The translations under genes were made by a program, and so were the position numbers. Shown here one piece after another: positions 1-9,387 of a stretch of DNA of 64,000 nt. Source of the DNA: Bordetella genomosp. 11 (lineage in GTDB: Bacteria > Pseudomonadota > Gammaproteobacteria > Burkholderiales > Burkholderiaceae_B); contig NZ_NEVS01000004.1 in the NCBI RefSeq assembly GCF_002261215.1, forward strand, positions 2,356,001 through 2,420,000. The letters run 5' to 3'. Position 1 is the first letter of the stretch. The number at the start of each line of letters is the position of its first letter. Under the pieces are notes generated by a model. The model had not been told where the DNA came from, ran no database searches, and saw nothing but the letters and a program-made list of their open reading frames with translations.

Positions 1-256
1 CACGCTGGAAGCCCAGCGTCGGCTGGGTGTCCACCTCGGCGCCGCTGGGAATGACAGGCGTGTTCTCGTTCACGAACTGACGCAGATTGCGACGCAGGTC
101 GTCGAGATTGGCGGCGCAAGCGCGCAGCACTTCCACCGCGGAAGCGTTGTCGAGCAGCGATAACAGTAGATGCTCTACTGTAATAAATTCGTGCCGGGCC
201 GAACGGGCCTCGACGAATGCCATATGCAGGCTAACTTCAAGCTCTTGGGAAATCAC
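1..256 (-). CDS. clpA: ClpA, ATP-dependent Clp protease ATP-binding subunit (N-terminal 85 codons, runs off the window)
   Basis: ClpA is the AAA+ unfoldase that feeds substrates to ClpP and takes N-end-rule substrates from the adaptor ClpS. Only the N-terminal Clp repeat domain is visible. The reading starts at a GTG (254-256) behind a GGAGG Shine-Dalgarno and gives ISQELEVSLHMAFVEAR and then HEFITVEHLLL, the canonical start of ClpA. The frame is open to base 1, so the gene is truncated only by the window. The usual partner clpS is not adjacent but about 7.6 kb upstream on the same strand, with pbpC and an alpha-2-macroglobulin gene in between. Confidence 0.93.
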   Translation of the reverse strand, partial: MISQELEVSLHMAFVEARSARHEFITVEHLLLSLLDNASAVEVLRACAANLDDLRRNLRQFVNENTPVIPSGAEVDTQPTLGFQR

Positions 257-311
257 GCTTCCTCCATAACGCATCGAAGCGGACAAAAACACAATTCATA
301 TTCTATGCCTA

Positions 312-2570
312 TCAGGGCGTAACGCCAGCGATTTCAAATTCGATCCGGTCGTAACGGCCCCGGCTGTCCATTACCGTAAGCGTATACCGACCGGCGCGCC
401 CCAACGACACCGTAAACGGATGATCCGCCCGCGCCTGTCCCAGCACCCGGCCGTCCAGCATCCACCATACCTCACCTTGCGCCCCCATCGCGTCTACGTC
501 GAACGCGATAAGACGCCGTCCCGGCAAAGGCCTCAGAACCGCGCCCTGCGCCAGGCCCACCACCCGCAAGGGTGCCTGGCCCGGATCCGCATAACCCGCG
601 AACGAGGGTGGGACAGTGTTGTTCAAAGCCCACGCCGCACGCGGTTCCGGACACATTTTGGCCTCCACGCTTTCCCGTCGCACCCCCAGCGGCCAGCAGA
701 TGACCACGGATTGCACGCTGGGCGGCCGGATACGCGCACGCGCCGGCCCGTCGGGCAGTGCGGCGACCACGTCCCGCAATAATGGCGCGGCGACGTTGGC
801 GCCAAAAAACCCCGGATTCGGCGTGCCATCGGGCCGGCCCACCCAAACGCCGATCGTCCAATTGTCCGTCACCCCGACTGCCCAGGCGTCACGAAACCCG
901 AAACTCGTGCCCGTCTTCCAGGCCAATGCCTTGCCTGGCGCACCGCTTTGGTGAAACGGCCGGTCCGGATGGCCTCCGCCTTCGAGGATATCGCGCACTA
1001 TCCATGCCGCGCCCGCGCTGATCATGCGGGACTCCAGCAAGGGTTCGGCCGGATCGAGCCGCGGATGGCCGGCCAGGCCGTCGCGCGCCAGGGCACGGTA
1101 TGCGCCCACCAGTTCTTCCAAGGTGGTGCCACCACCGCCCAAAATCAAGCTTAGATTCGGCGAAGCCCCCGCCGGCATGCGCAGACGAACGCCACCGCTA
1201 AGCATAACCGAAGCAAAATGCGCCGGTCCGACACGATCCAGCAAGTCCACCGCCGGTACGTTGAGCGAGCGTTGCAATGCTTGCGCAACGCTGACCGGAC
1301 CCGAGAATGCCGCCTGGAAATTGCCCGGCGCATAACCGCCGAACGAAATCGGAACGTCCATCAGCAGGCTTTCCGAATGAATCAGGCCATCGTCCAATGC
1401 CAAACCATACAGGAACGGCTTCAGTGTAGACCCGGGCGAGCGCACCGCCGCGACCATGTCCACGTGGGCATAACGGGTATTGTCGGTATAGTCGGCCGAT
1501 CCGGCATACGCACGAATGGCGAGGCTATCGTTATCCATGACAAGCACCGCCATGGAAACCTTGGGCGGCAACGCATCGACGCGATCCAGCAGCAGTTGTT
1601 CCACGCGTGCCTGCAGTTCGGCATCGATGGTGGACGCGATACGCTGCGTTCCCGGCCGGGCGGGAGATCCGGCGGCCGATCCCATGCACGTGGGGCAGGA
1701 TACGGTGGACCCGGCCTTCGCCTCGCGCAACAGGCGCTGCGCCGCGAGCGGCGCCAGCCAATGCGCACGCAATGGCGGCGCCATGACCGGTTCCATCTTG
1801 GCGTCGGCCACCTGGCCGGGGGTCCAGCGTCCCAGCGCCGCCATGCGATCCAGCACCTTATCGCGGGCGGAGCGGGCCAGTTCCGGGTTGCGGTCGGGAC
1901 GCAGCAGCGACGGCGACTGCGGCAAGGCCGTCAACAGTGCGGACTCGCCGGCGCTGAGATCGCGCGCGGACTTGCCCAGCCAAAGCCGGGAAGCCATCTC
2001 GACCCCCTGCACGATGCCGCCCATGGGCGCCCGGCTGAGATACATCGCAAGGATCTCGTCCTTGCTGTAGTGGAGTTCCAGCTGCAGGGCCCGCAGCGCC
2101 TGGCGGGCTTTGGCACCCAGGGTGCGGGATGGATGGCCGGCGAGCGCGGGATCGATCAGACGCGCCACCTGCATCGTCAGCGTCGAACCGCCGGACACGA
2201 TGTGGCCGGACAACAGCCACTGGGCCGCCGCGCGCGCCATCGCGACGGGATTGATGCCGGGATGCCAGCGGAACCAGCGGTCCTCGTAGGTCAATAGTGT
2301 CTGCAGGTACAGGGGAGAAACATCTCCCGGCTGAACGGGATAGCGCCAGATCCCGTCCCGGCTGGGGTAGTTGCGCAACGGCGTGCCGTCGGCTGCGGTG
2401 ACCACAACGGCACCGTCCGCATAAGGCGGTGGCAGAGGATACAGGCGATCCAACACGAGTGCGCACACGCATGCCAGCAGGACGAAACCCGCCACCAGCG
2501 CAGCAGCGAGGGTACGCGCGCGGCGGTTTTTTCTTCCGCGCGGAACCTTCGCTTCGGGGACCATCGTCAT
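312..2570 (-). CDS. pbpC: penicillin-binding protein 1C (bifunctional glycosyltransferase/transpeptidase)
   Basis: A class A penicillin-binding protein of about 752 residues that polymerises and cross-links peptidoglycan in the periplasm. It has a basic cytoplasmic tail and one N-terminal membrane segment (LAAALVAGFVLLACVCALVL). The GT51 domain follows, with EDRWF and its catalytic Glu near residue 96. The transpeptidase domain carries Ser381-T-L-Lys384, an SLN motif and KTG at 552-554. A C-terminal BiPBP_C beta domain closes the protein. The chosen ATG at 2570 overlaps the TGA of the alpha-2-macroglobulin gene (ATGA), implying translational coupling. An in-frame ATG at 2615 would add 15 residues. 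The pair A2M-pbpC is also adjacent in E. coli (yfhM-pbpC), where the two are thought to cooperate in envelope defence and repair. Confidence 0.93.
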   Translation of the reverse strand: MTMVPEAKVPRGRKNRRARTLAAALVAGFVLLACVCALVLDRLYPLPPPYADGAVVVTAADGTPLRNYPSRDGIWRYPVQPGDVSPLYLQTLLTYEDRWFRWHPGINPVAMARAAAQWLLSGHIVSGGSTLTMQVARLIDPALAGHPSRTLGAKARQALRALQLELHYSKDEILAMYLSRAPMGGIVQGVEMASRLWLGKSARDLSAGESALLTALPQSPSLLRPDRNPELARSARDKVLDRMAALGRWTPGQVADAKMEPVMAPPLRAHWLAPLAAQRLLREAKAGSTVSCPTCMGSAAGSPARPGTQRIASTIDAELQARVEQLLLDRVDALPPKVSMAVLVMDNDSLAIRAYAGSADYTDNTRYAHVDMVAAVRSPGSTLKPFLYGLALDDGLIHSESLLMDVPISFGGYAPGNFQAAFSGPVSVAQALQRSLNVPAVDLLDRVGPAHFASVMLSGGVRLRMPAGASPNLSLILGGGGTTLEELVGAYRALARDGLAGHPRLDPAEPLLESRMISAGAAWIVRDILEGGGHPDRPFHQSGAPGKALAWKTGTSFGFRDAWAVGVTDNWTIGVWVGRPDGTPNPGFFGANVAAPLLRDVVAALPDGPARARIRPPSVQSVVICWPLGVRRESVEAKMCPEPRAAWALNNTVPPSFAGYADPGQAPLRVVGLAQGAVLRPLPGRRLIAFDVDAMGAQGEVWWMLDGRVLGQARADHPFTVSLGRAGRYTLTVMDSRGRYDRIEFEIAGVTP

Positions 2571-5500
2571 GGCTGTGGCGGCGCGCCGCGATCGCGGATT
2601 TCGATATCGCCCCATGACGCACCGACACCCTGGACCTCCGGACGATACATGTCCTCGCCCACGGTCGACGGCACCGCGTACCGGCCGGGCGTCACCACGC
2701 GCAGCAGATAGAAAATGTCGACCGGCCCCTGCCCCAGGGACACCGCGGCGACGTAGCGATCATCGCGGAACTCCGTGTGCTTGATGCGGGGATCGGACAA
2801 CGCGTCGGCCACGCGATGTTGGGCGATGGTCCAATCGTTCATATCCGGATTCTGCGACAGGTTCAGGTTCTCGACCTCCAGGCCCGCCGGCACGCGGTCG
2901 GTAATCAGGCCGTCGGGAATGGCCTGGCTCGCGTCCGCGCGTATCCACGCGACCAGGATATCGCCGGTCTGCAGCGTGCCACCGTCCCAGGCCTTGCCGT
3001 CCGGCCGATACCATTGCCGCTGCAAACGGATGACGCCATCGCGCGGTGCCGGCGGATGGTCGGCCGTCCCCTGTATGTCGATTTCCGCGTACACAGGCCG
3101 CGCGCCGGTATTGGACAGCTGCATGCCATCGATATCGCCGGGCTGGAGGGTTACGGTACGGTCCTCGCTTCCTTGCAGTACCGTGCGGCCGGCGCCCCTG
3201 GACAGGGTGGCTTCCCAGGCTCCGGGCGCGCCGCCCTTGGCCGCGCGCGCGGCCATCAGCAGCGCCATTTCTTCCTGCGTCGAGAAATACGATCGCCCCC
3301 CCAGGCGCGCGGCGAGTTCCGTCATCAGGACTTCCCGGCGCGGGTGCTGCAGATCGTATTGCCCCATCAGCGCATAGGACAAGGCAAGGTCGCGTACCGC
3401 GCTGCCATAGTCACCCATCCACTCATCCACGCCGCCGGACATGGTGCCGAAACCGTATGGACGGCTCATGGCCGCGTCCAGCGCCGCACGCGCCCGGTCG
3501 GCGTCCCCCATCAGTTTGAAGGCGGCGGCAAGCTGGACCAAAGGCAGCGGCGAACGCGCGCGCGCCTGGTAGTTGTCGAATAACTGGCGTACCGTGGCCA
3601 GCGGCGCCTTGCCGTCGCGAGCAAGCACCAGCGATGCTGCGGCCAGGCCGGCGAAGCGACGGTGATCGTCGCGCAGCACGCTGTGGGCGTCCGCCGGGAT
3701 ACGGCCGTTCTGCACCGCCGCGCGCAGTTGCGCGGACCAGACGCCGAAGCCGGAAGGCGCTCGCTGCACCTGCTCCAACAGCCAGCCGCGCGAGCGATCC
3801 AGCACGGTCTCGGGTACGCTGAACCCGCGGTCGCGGACGTCCTGCAAAAAGCCGACGGCATACGCCGTCAGCCAAACGTCGCGCGCCCCCGCCGGTCCGC
3901 CCCATAGCGAATAGGCGCCGCTGGAACCGCGCATGCCGGACAAGCGCTGCAGTGCCCTGTCCACCCTGTCCTGGCGTGCCGCCGGCGAGAAATCCTTCAC
4001 GCCATACAGGCGCGCGCTATCCGCGTCCATCAACAGCCAAGGCAATGCCGCGCTGATGGTCTGCTCCGTGCACCCATAGGGATATGTCAGCAGGTTGCCG
4101 ACGATCCGCTGCACATTGAACGGCGGACGATCGGACACGGTCAGGCTGGCGGTGATGGAGTCGGGGTAATACCCCGCTACCCATGCGGCATCCAGGCGCC
4201 TGCTGTCGCCCGGCATCAACCGCAGGCGGCGCACCTGACGCTCGGGCGCCTGCGCGGGCTCGACCTGGAGCACCGATTCGCGCACGATGTGGACGGCGTC
4301 CGCGCCACCCTGGCCGGACACGGACAAACGCAACAAGCCCAGGCCATACGATCCCGTGGTCGTGGCGGTGTAGCGCAGAGTCGTGCGCTGCTGGTTTTTC
4401 AGCGTGACCGTGCGCTCTCCGTCGGCAATCGACAGGGGATCGCGCGCCTGCAGCGATACGGAAAACGTTTGCGTCGCGCCGCTAAGATTCGTGACGTCAA
4501 GCGCGATCGCCGCGCGGTCCCCCGGCGTTATGAAACGTGGCGTACTGAGCTCGGCCACCACCGGTGCGGCGACCACCATCTCGGCGTCCGCGCTGCCATA
4601 TCGGTCCGCGGTGAAGGCAACCGCCATCAAACGCAAGGTTCCGTTGAAATCCGGCACATCCAATGGGATCTCGGCTTCGCCCTTGGCGTCCAGTGTTACG
4701 GGGCCGGAGAACAGGTCCACCAATTTGACCTTCTTGGGCAGCGGACGCGTATCTCCGCGCATCGCCGCATCGCCGCCCCATTTCAGGCGCCCTTTCGTGC
4801 CATCCATCTTCTCGATCAGTTTGCCGTACATGTCGAGCAGGTCGGGAGCATAACGATGCTTGCCGAAGAAAAAGCCATACGGGTCCGGCGTCGCATAGCG
4901 GTCTATGTTCAGGATGCCGACGTCGACCGCGGACAACGTTACCGTCGCCTTGGTATCGGCGGCGCCGTCGATCTTGACCTTGACGGTAGTGCGTGCCTCC
5001 GGGCGGACTTTCGACGGCGCCTGCAGGTGTACGTCCAGCTTGCGAGCCGAGGTATCCAACGGCAAGGGCGCCAGCCCGACCGCGCGCGCCGGCGTCACGC
5101 GATCGCCCTGGCTGCCCGGACGAAAGACCACCGCACCGAGGTAAAGATCGTGGCGCTTCCAGGCGGGGTCCACCGGTATGTCGACTTCGGTGCCGGTGGC
5201 CTTCGCGTCTATCCACTTCGACCACAGCATGCGATCGCCTTCCACGGTAATCAGGGCATGACCATCATGCGGCGGCGTCAACGTCAGGCGGACGGTATCG
5301 CCCGGCTTGGCGGGCAGGCCTTCGACCTTCATGCGCACGCGGTCCGGCCGGTTCCCGGCGGCCTCTTCGCCCTGCGCGCCCCAGCCCGCGTAGAACCGGT
5401 AGCGCAGGGTCTGCCCGGTTTCGGAATCGGAGATCTCCAGCCGATACCGGCCATAGCCGACGGGCACATTGAACGTTTCGCGTCCGCTCAGGGGCAAGGA

Positions 5501-7734
5501 GCGGGAGTCCGCAAGCTCCTCGGTTTCGGTATAGCCGCTGTTCCAGCCCCGCTGCTCGTCGTAGCGCCAGTAGTACTGTCGCTCTTCCCGGTACAAACGA
5601 ACCTGCGCCTGGCCCAGGGGCCTGATCTTGCCCTCCGCATCGACCCGCACCGCCTCGAAGCCCGCAGGGGTATTTTCCTGGGCCACATCGCCGTCGAAAA
5701 GCGGGCGGACCGCGATCAGCATGGGCGCGGGCCAGATCGACCGCGTCAAGGAACGGACGACCGGACGCCCTCCGGACTCCAGCAAGCTGGCCTGAACGCG
5801 GACTTGCAGCGGCGAGGCGGCCTTCTGTCCCGACAGATCGACATCGATCCGGCCTTTGCCCTGGTCATCCAGTTGCGACTCGGGAAGCTCCTCGTAATGG
5901 CGCAGGCTATCGTCGGCGACGTCGCCGAAAATGAAACCGGGCCATTGTGCCGGCAGCGCCTGACGATCCCGTTTAACGGTAAAACTGGAAAGCAGCCGGT
6001 TGCCCGCGGCAGGCGCGCCATACAGATAGTCTCCCTGTACCGCCACCCGCAAGGACTTGCCCGCGGGCATCACGCCTTCCGGCGCGCTCAACAGCAGCTT
6101 CATGCGTTCGGGAAGGAATTCCTCCAGATGGAAAGCCCAGGTCGCATCGGCATTACGCACCGAAGGATCGACCCGCAGCTCCAGCATCCATGTGCCGGTC
6201 TGCGCATCGGGGGCAAATCAATGGCGTGCCTGACGTAGCCTTGCACCGAAGGATCGGGCCGCCATAACGCACTCTGGACGACGCGCCCGTCGGGCCGTTT
6301 CAATGTCGCGGTCAACGGCGAAGCGGCCAGCGGACGGCCATCCGCATCGCGCGGCAGCACCGACACCTGCAGCGTTTCCCCGGGCCGGTACAGGTCCCGC
6401 CCGGCGTACACGAATATGCTGTTGTTGACGGCCGGCAGGCCGCCCACATCGAACTCGGATAAATCCAGCGCCGGATCGGCCAGCGACAAAACCGTCATCT
6501 CCTTGCCGCGCATGGCGCGCAGCACGCTGGCCCGTTGATAGTCCCCGTCGAAGCGTACATGCCCCTGCGCGTCGGCCGTCGCCTTCGCCAGAGTCCTGCC
6601 GCCGCCGTCCAGCAATTCCACGGTATCGCCGGCAATGGGCTCCCCCGATCGCAGCGACACCGAAAACGCTTCGATGCGCCCCTCATAGCGCCTGGCGTGC
6701 AAGCCGATATCGCTGACGTAAAAGTAGGTGGTCTGGTATTCCGTCCGGAAGCGCCCCGGCTCGCTCATAACGGCGACGTAAATGCCCGCGTCCTGCAACT
6801 CCTTGATGTTCTCGACGGGAAGGAAAGTGACATGGCGGCGGTTCGGCTTATCGTCGGTCAGGAAGCGGCCCTGGTACACGCTTTCGGCGATGGATTTCAA
6901 ACGATCCAGATCCCAGGCACCGACCGCGCCCTTCAACGACACCGAGTCGACGTAGCCGCCACTTTCCGCATCGTCGTCCGCGTCGCCACCGGACCTTGCG
7001 CGATTGCCGGCCAGCAGATCGAAAAACGCCGACACGTGTTCCGGAGCGACTCGAAGGAATTGCACGTCGACCTCCGGCACATTGACCGTAGCCACCGGCA
7101 AACCACCGTTCTGCCCGGCTGGCAGCACAACCCCGCGGCTGGCAAAGTAGAACGCAGGCGGCATCGCATCGGTAACCAGCTGGCAATGGGCGGGCTCACG
7201 CAACGAGGATCCATCCCCGGCGGGCAGTCCGGCACCCAGCCTGACGGTATAGCGGCGCTGAGGCAAGATGTAGGGAAAGTAAATGACGCGAGGGTTGTCG
7301 CCGACCACCCAATTGCCCTGTACCGGCTTGCCGGATGCGGTGACATCGCCCGCTTCGACGGCATGGGTGGCCGCGGACGCGGCCTGGGCCGCGGTTTCAT
7401 CGCTCGCTTGACCTGCCGTCTTGGCCGCCCCGCCGTCGATGACCTGCAGGTGGCGTCCCAGGTCGCCCTTGCGATCGACCGGCTGGGTAAGCGTGACGGC
7501 CAGGGCGAGACTGCCTTGGTATTGCCGGGCGCCGCAGCTCAGTCCCGCGAAGGGGTCGGAGGCGGCCACCGCGGCGCTGGCCGGCGCGGGCGCTGTGCCG
7601 GACGAAGCAACGGCGTTGACCGGGGTATCCGGCGGTACGGAAAATCGATGCGCCAGCCATATGGCGATCAGAACGACTACGACGGCCACGATGGCCACGC
7701 CCGCCAAACGGCCGGCGCGCTTGCGCTGCTCCAC
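2567..7734 (-). pseudogene. alpha-2-macroglobulin family protein, broken by a one-base frameshift
   Basis: Bacterial alpha-2-macroglobulins are periplasmic protease traps that cross-link attacking proteases through a thioester. The gene starts at a GTG (7734) behind GGGAGAGGGGG. It has an N-terminal membrane anchor (VAIVAVVVVLIAIWLAH) rather than an obvious lipobox. It reads as two pieces: the first (7734 to a stop at 6100) drifts out of frame after LPP, and the second is open from about 6187 to 2567. Adding one base at a run of five G (plus strand 6209-6213) joins the pieces into 1722 codons, close to the E. coli protein of about 1650. The thioester motif GCTEQ is intact (Cys at codon 706 of the downstream piece, 4070-4072). 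The break may be a sequencing error, a recent mutation or a switchable tract. The downstream gene pbpC is translationally coupled. Confidence 0.85.
6209..6213. other. G5 homopolymer at the alpha-2-macroglobulin frameshift
   Basis: On the coding (minus) strand the tract reads TTGCCCCCGATG. With five C the frame runs into MRRPAHGCW and stops. With six C it reads LPPDAQTGTWMLELR and continues in the downstream frame. The length of the joined gene (5168 + 1 bases) is divisible by three, so one base at this place is sufficient to repair it. Confidence 0.8.
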
Positions 7735-7865
7735 GATACCCCCTCTCCCAAATGCCGACTGAAGCAGCCCCGGCCCGCTTCCCCACGGGCACGTACAGAC
7801 CTGCCAACTTTATTGCTTATTGCTTTACATATTGCCCTGTCGGCCGAGTCCGGCCAGGCAGGCCG

Positions 7866-8180
7866 TCAAAGAGGTTCCATCACGCACTGCAAGGGATGCT
7901 GCTTGGCACGCGCGTGTTGCGCCACCTGTGCGACGCGGGTCGCCGCGATATCCCGCGGATAGACCCCGCATACGCCGCGGCCCTCGTGGTGTACCTGCAG
8001 CATGATTCTGGTGGCCTCTTCTTCGCTTTTGCCGAAAAATTTCTGCAGCACCGCGACGACGAATTCCATCGGGGTGTAATCATCATTCAGCAATACGACC
8101 TGGTACATGGGGGGCGGCGCGGTTCGCGCGCTCTCCTTCTCCACGACAAGATCATGCTGAGTATCCGTGCTTGTGCTCAT
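7866..8180 (-). CDS. clpS: ClpS, ATP-dependent Clp protease adaptor
   Basis: ClpS is a small cytoplasmic adaptor that binds N-end-rule substrates and docks on the ClpA N-domain. The 104-residue product has the expected flexible N-terminal tail ([16 protein letters not shown]), then [18 protein letters not shown] and [20 protein letters not shown], all signature ClpS segments. The ATG at 8180 matches the usual ClpS length. An in-frame ATG at 8291 would add an AT-rich-encoded stretch that is not ClpS-like. The gene points toward clpA but is separated from it by the alpha-2-macroglobulin and pbpC genes. Confidence 0.95.
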   Translation of the reverse strand: MSTSTDTQHDLVVEKESARTAPPPMYQVVLLNDDYTPMEFVVAVLQKFFGKSEEEATRIMLQVHHEGRGVCGVYPRDIAATRVAQVAQHARAKQHPLQCVMEPL

Positions 8181-8264
8181 AGCGGCGGCTATTTTATTTA
8201 ACGGTAGAAAACCGGGTATGGAAATCGGCGTATTTTTACATGTCGAAATGCGTAGTTTCCATAC

Positions 8265-8294
8265 TTGACGCGCGAAAGAAAAACGGCGCATTAT
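8265..8294 (+). promoter_or_regulatory. candidate sigma70 promoter of the cold-shock gene
   Basis: TTGACG (8265-8270) and CATTAT (8289-8294) are 18 bp apart. Transcription from here would give a leader of about 100 nt before the csp ATG, as is usual for cold-shock genes. The leader contains an A7G7 homopolymer block (8335-8348). Confidence 0.5.
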
Positions 8295-8403
8295 CGAAGA
8301 ATTCTGAGTGCTTTCAACTGCTTGTTAGCCTTGGAAAAAAAGGGGGGGAGACGGCACGGCCGGGGAGCCCTTCTGTCAACATATGATTCAAGAGGCAGTC
8401 CGC

Positions 8404-8649
8404 ATGTCTGATACGACCGCAACCGCTGTCCAAGGGGACAACCCAAAATCTACGGGGACCGTGAAGTGGTTCAACGACGCCAAGGGATTCGGTTTCATCA
8501 CTCCCGACGACGGCGGTGAAGACTTGTTCGCGCACTTCTCGTCTATCCAGATGAACGGGTTCAAGACCCTTAAAGAGGGCCAAAAGGTGGCATTCGAGAT
8601 CATCCAAGGACCCAAGGGCAAGCAGGCTTTGAACATTACCGCGGCCTGA
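8404..8649 (+). CDS. CspA-family cold-shock protein
   Basis: A cold-shock domain protein of 81 residues, a single-stranded nucleic acid binder and RNA chaperone. It shows [16 protein letters not shown] (RNP1 KGFGFI) and DLFAHFSSI (RNP2) on the five-strand OB fold, and ends NITAA. It has about 14 extra N-terminal residues ([16 protein letters not shown]) compared with the 67-70 residues of E. coli CspA. The ATG at 8404 is preferred because AGAGG lies 9 nt upstream. An ATG at 8383 has no ribosome-binding site. It is monocistronic, with its own promoter and a strong terminator at 8692-8722. Confidence 0.93.
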   Translation: MSDTTATAVQGDNPKSTGTVKWFNDAKGFGFITPDDGGEDLFAHFSSIQMNGFKTLKEGQKVAFEIIQGPKGKQALNITAA

Positions 8650-8691
8650 GCGATCAGTCGTGGCGTTGTAGGCGTCTTCGAGTACCATACG

Positions 8692-8722
8692 AAGGCGGGG
8701 CGGCTGACGCCCCGCCTTTTTT
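8692..8722 (+). terminator. Rho-independent terminator after the cold-shock gene
   Basis: AAGGCGGGGCG, a GCTGA-type loop and CGCCCCGCCTT are followed by a T run. It lies 43 bp after the csp stop codon. Confidence 0.85.
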
Positions 8723-8744
8723 GTGTACTGCTTTCGTACTCATC

Positions 8745-9251
8745 ATGCATAACGGTGCTGTCTTGCTGCAAGCTCAAATCAAGTCCAGGAGAAGCCGCGC
8801 GGCCCTGCGCACCCTTCTCGCCGCCGCTACCCTCGCCGTCGCGGTCCTGCCGGGGATGGCCCGCTCCCAGGGTTTCACCGAAGCGCAGCCCCCGCTGCCG
8901 AAAACCCAGCTGTCGGCTGGCATCCACATCATCCAGGCCGAGGTCGCCAATACCGACGAGACCCGCGAACGGGGCTTGATGTTCCGCAAGCGGCTGGAAG
9001 GCAACGACGGCATGCTGTTCGTGTTCGAGCGGCCCGATAAACAGTGTTTCTGGATGCATAACACTCCCCTTCCGCTATCGATAGCCTTCATCGCCGACGA
9101 CGGCACGATCGTCAATATCGACGACATGGCCCCCGAAACGGACGATACCCACTGCTCGCGCAAACCCGTCCGATACGCGCTGGAAATGGCCCAGGGCTGG
9201 TTTGCGGACCACGGAATCACCACGGGCAAGAAAATCGACGGCCTGCCTTAA
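8745..9251 (+). CDS. DUF192 family exported protein
   Basis: A 168-residue protein of the DUF192 family, whose molecular function is not established. A Sec signal peptide is visible: basic residues (KSRRSR), a hydrophobic core (TLLAAATLAVAVLPG) and likely cleavage around ARSQ-GF. The mature part carries the family hallmarks: VANTDETRERGLMFRKRL, GMLFVFERPDKQCFWMHNTPLPLSIAFI and IDDMAP. The in-frame TTG at 8721 lies inside the preceding terminator, so the ATG at 8745 is preferred. It stands alone, convergent with the thiolase gene. Confidence 0.85.
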   Translation: MHNGAVLLQAQIKSRRSRAALRTLLAAATLAVAVLPGMARSQGFTEAQPPLPKTQLSAGIHIIQAEVANTDETRERGLMFRKRLEGNDGMLFVFERPDKQCFWMHNTPLPLSIAFIADDGTIVNIDDMAPETDDTHCSRKPVRYALEMAQGWFADHGITTGKKIDGLP

Positions 9252-9277
9252 TTGTATGGAGAAGAATACATAATAAA

Positions 9278-9305
9278 AAAGCGAGCGGCGATGCTCGCTT
9301 TATTG
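9278..9305 (+). terminator. terminator of the DUF192 gene
   Basis: AAAGCGAGC (9278-9286), loop GGCGAT and GCTCGCTTT (9293-9301) form a 9-bp stem with A-rich and T-rich flanks, 27 bp after the stop codon. It could work in both directions. Confidence 0.75.
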
Positions 9306-9323
9306 ATAATGATAATCACGGTT
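9305..9323. promoter_or_regulatory. Fur-box-like sequence in a convergent intergenic region
   Basis: GATAATGATAATCACGGTT matches the 19-bp Fur consensus GATAATGATAATCATTATC at 15 positions, the first 14 in a row. It lies between the 3' ends of the DUF192 and thiolase genes, so it controls no visible protein gene. Confidence 0.5.
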
Positions 9324-9387
9324 AATCTGAAAGGATAATACCGCAAGGTAAACAGGGCAGGCGGCGGACATAACCGTCGCCCGTCTT

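Noticed and set aside
2571..2615. Longer pbpC start at 2615
   Set aside because: It would overlap the preceding gene by 49 bp without a clear ribosome-binding site. The ATGA overlap at 2570 is the simpler start, though the longer form cannot be excluded.
4289..6238. A 649-codon open frame on the plus strand, antisense to the alpha-2-macroglobulin gene
   Set aside because: Its composition (Arg, Gly, His and Gln rich) and lack of any family motif or ribosome-binding site mark it as the antisense shadow of a GC-rich gene. The minus-strand frame has the thioester motif.
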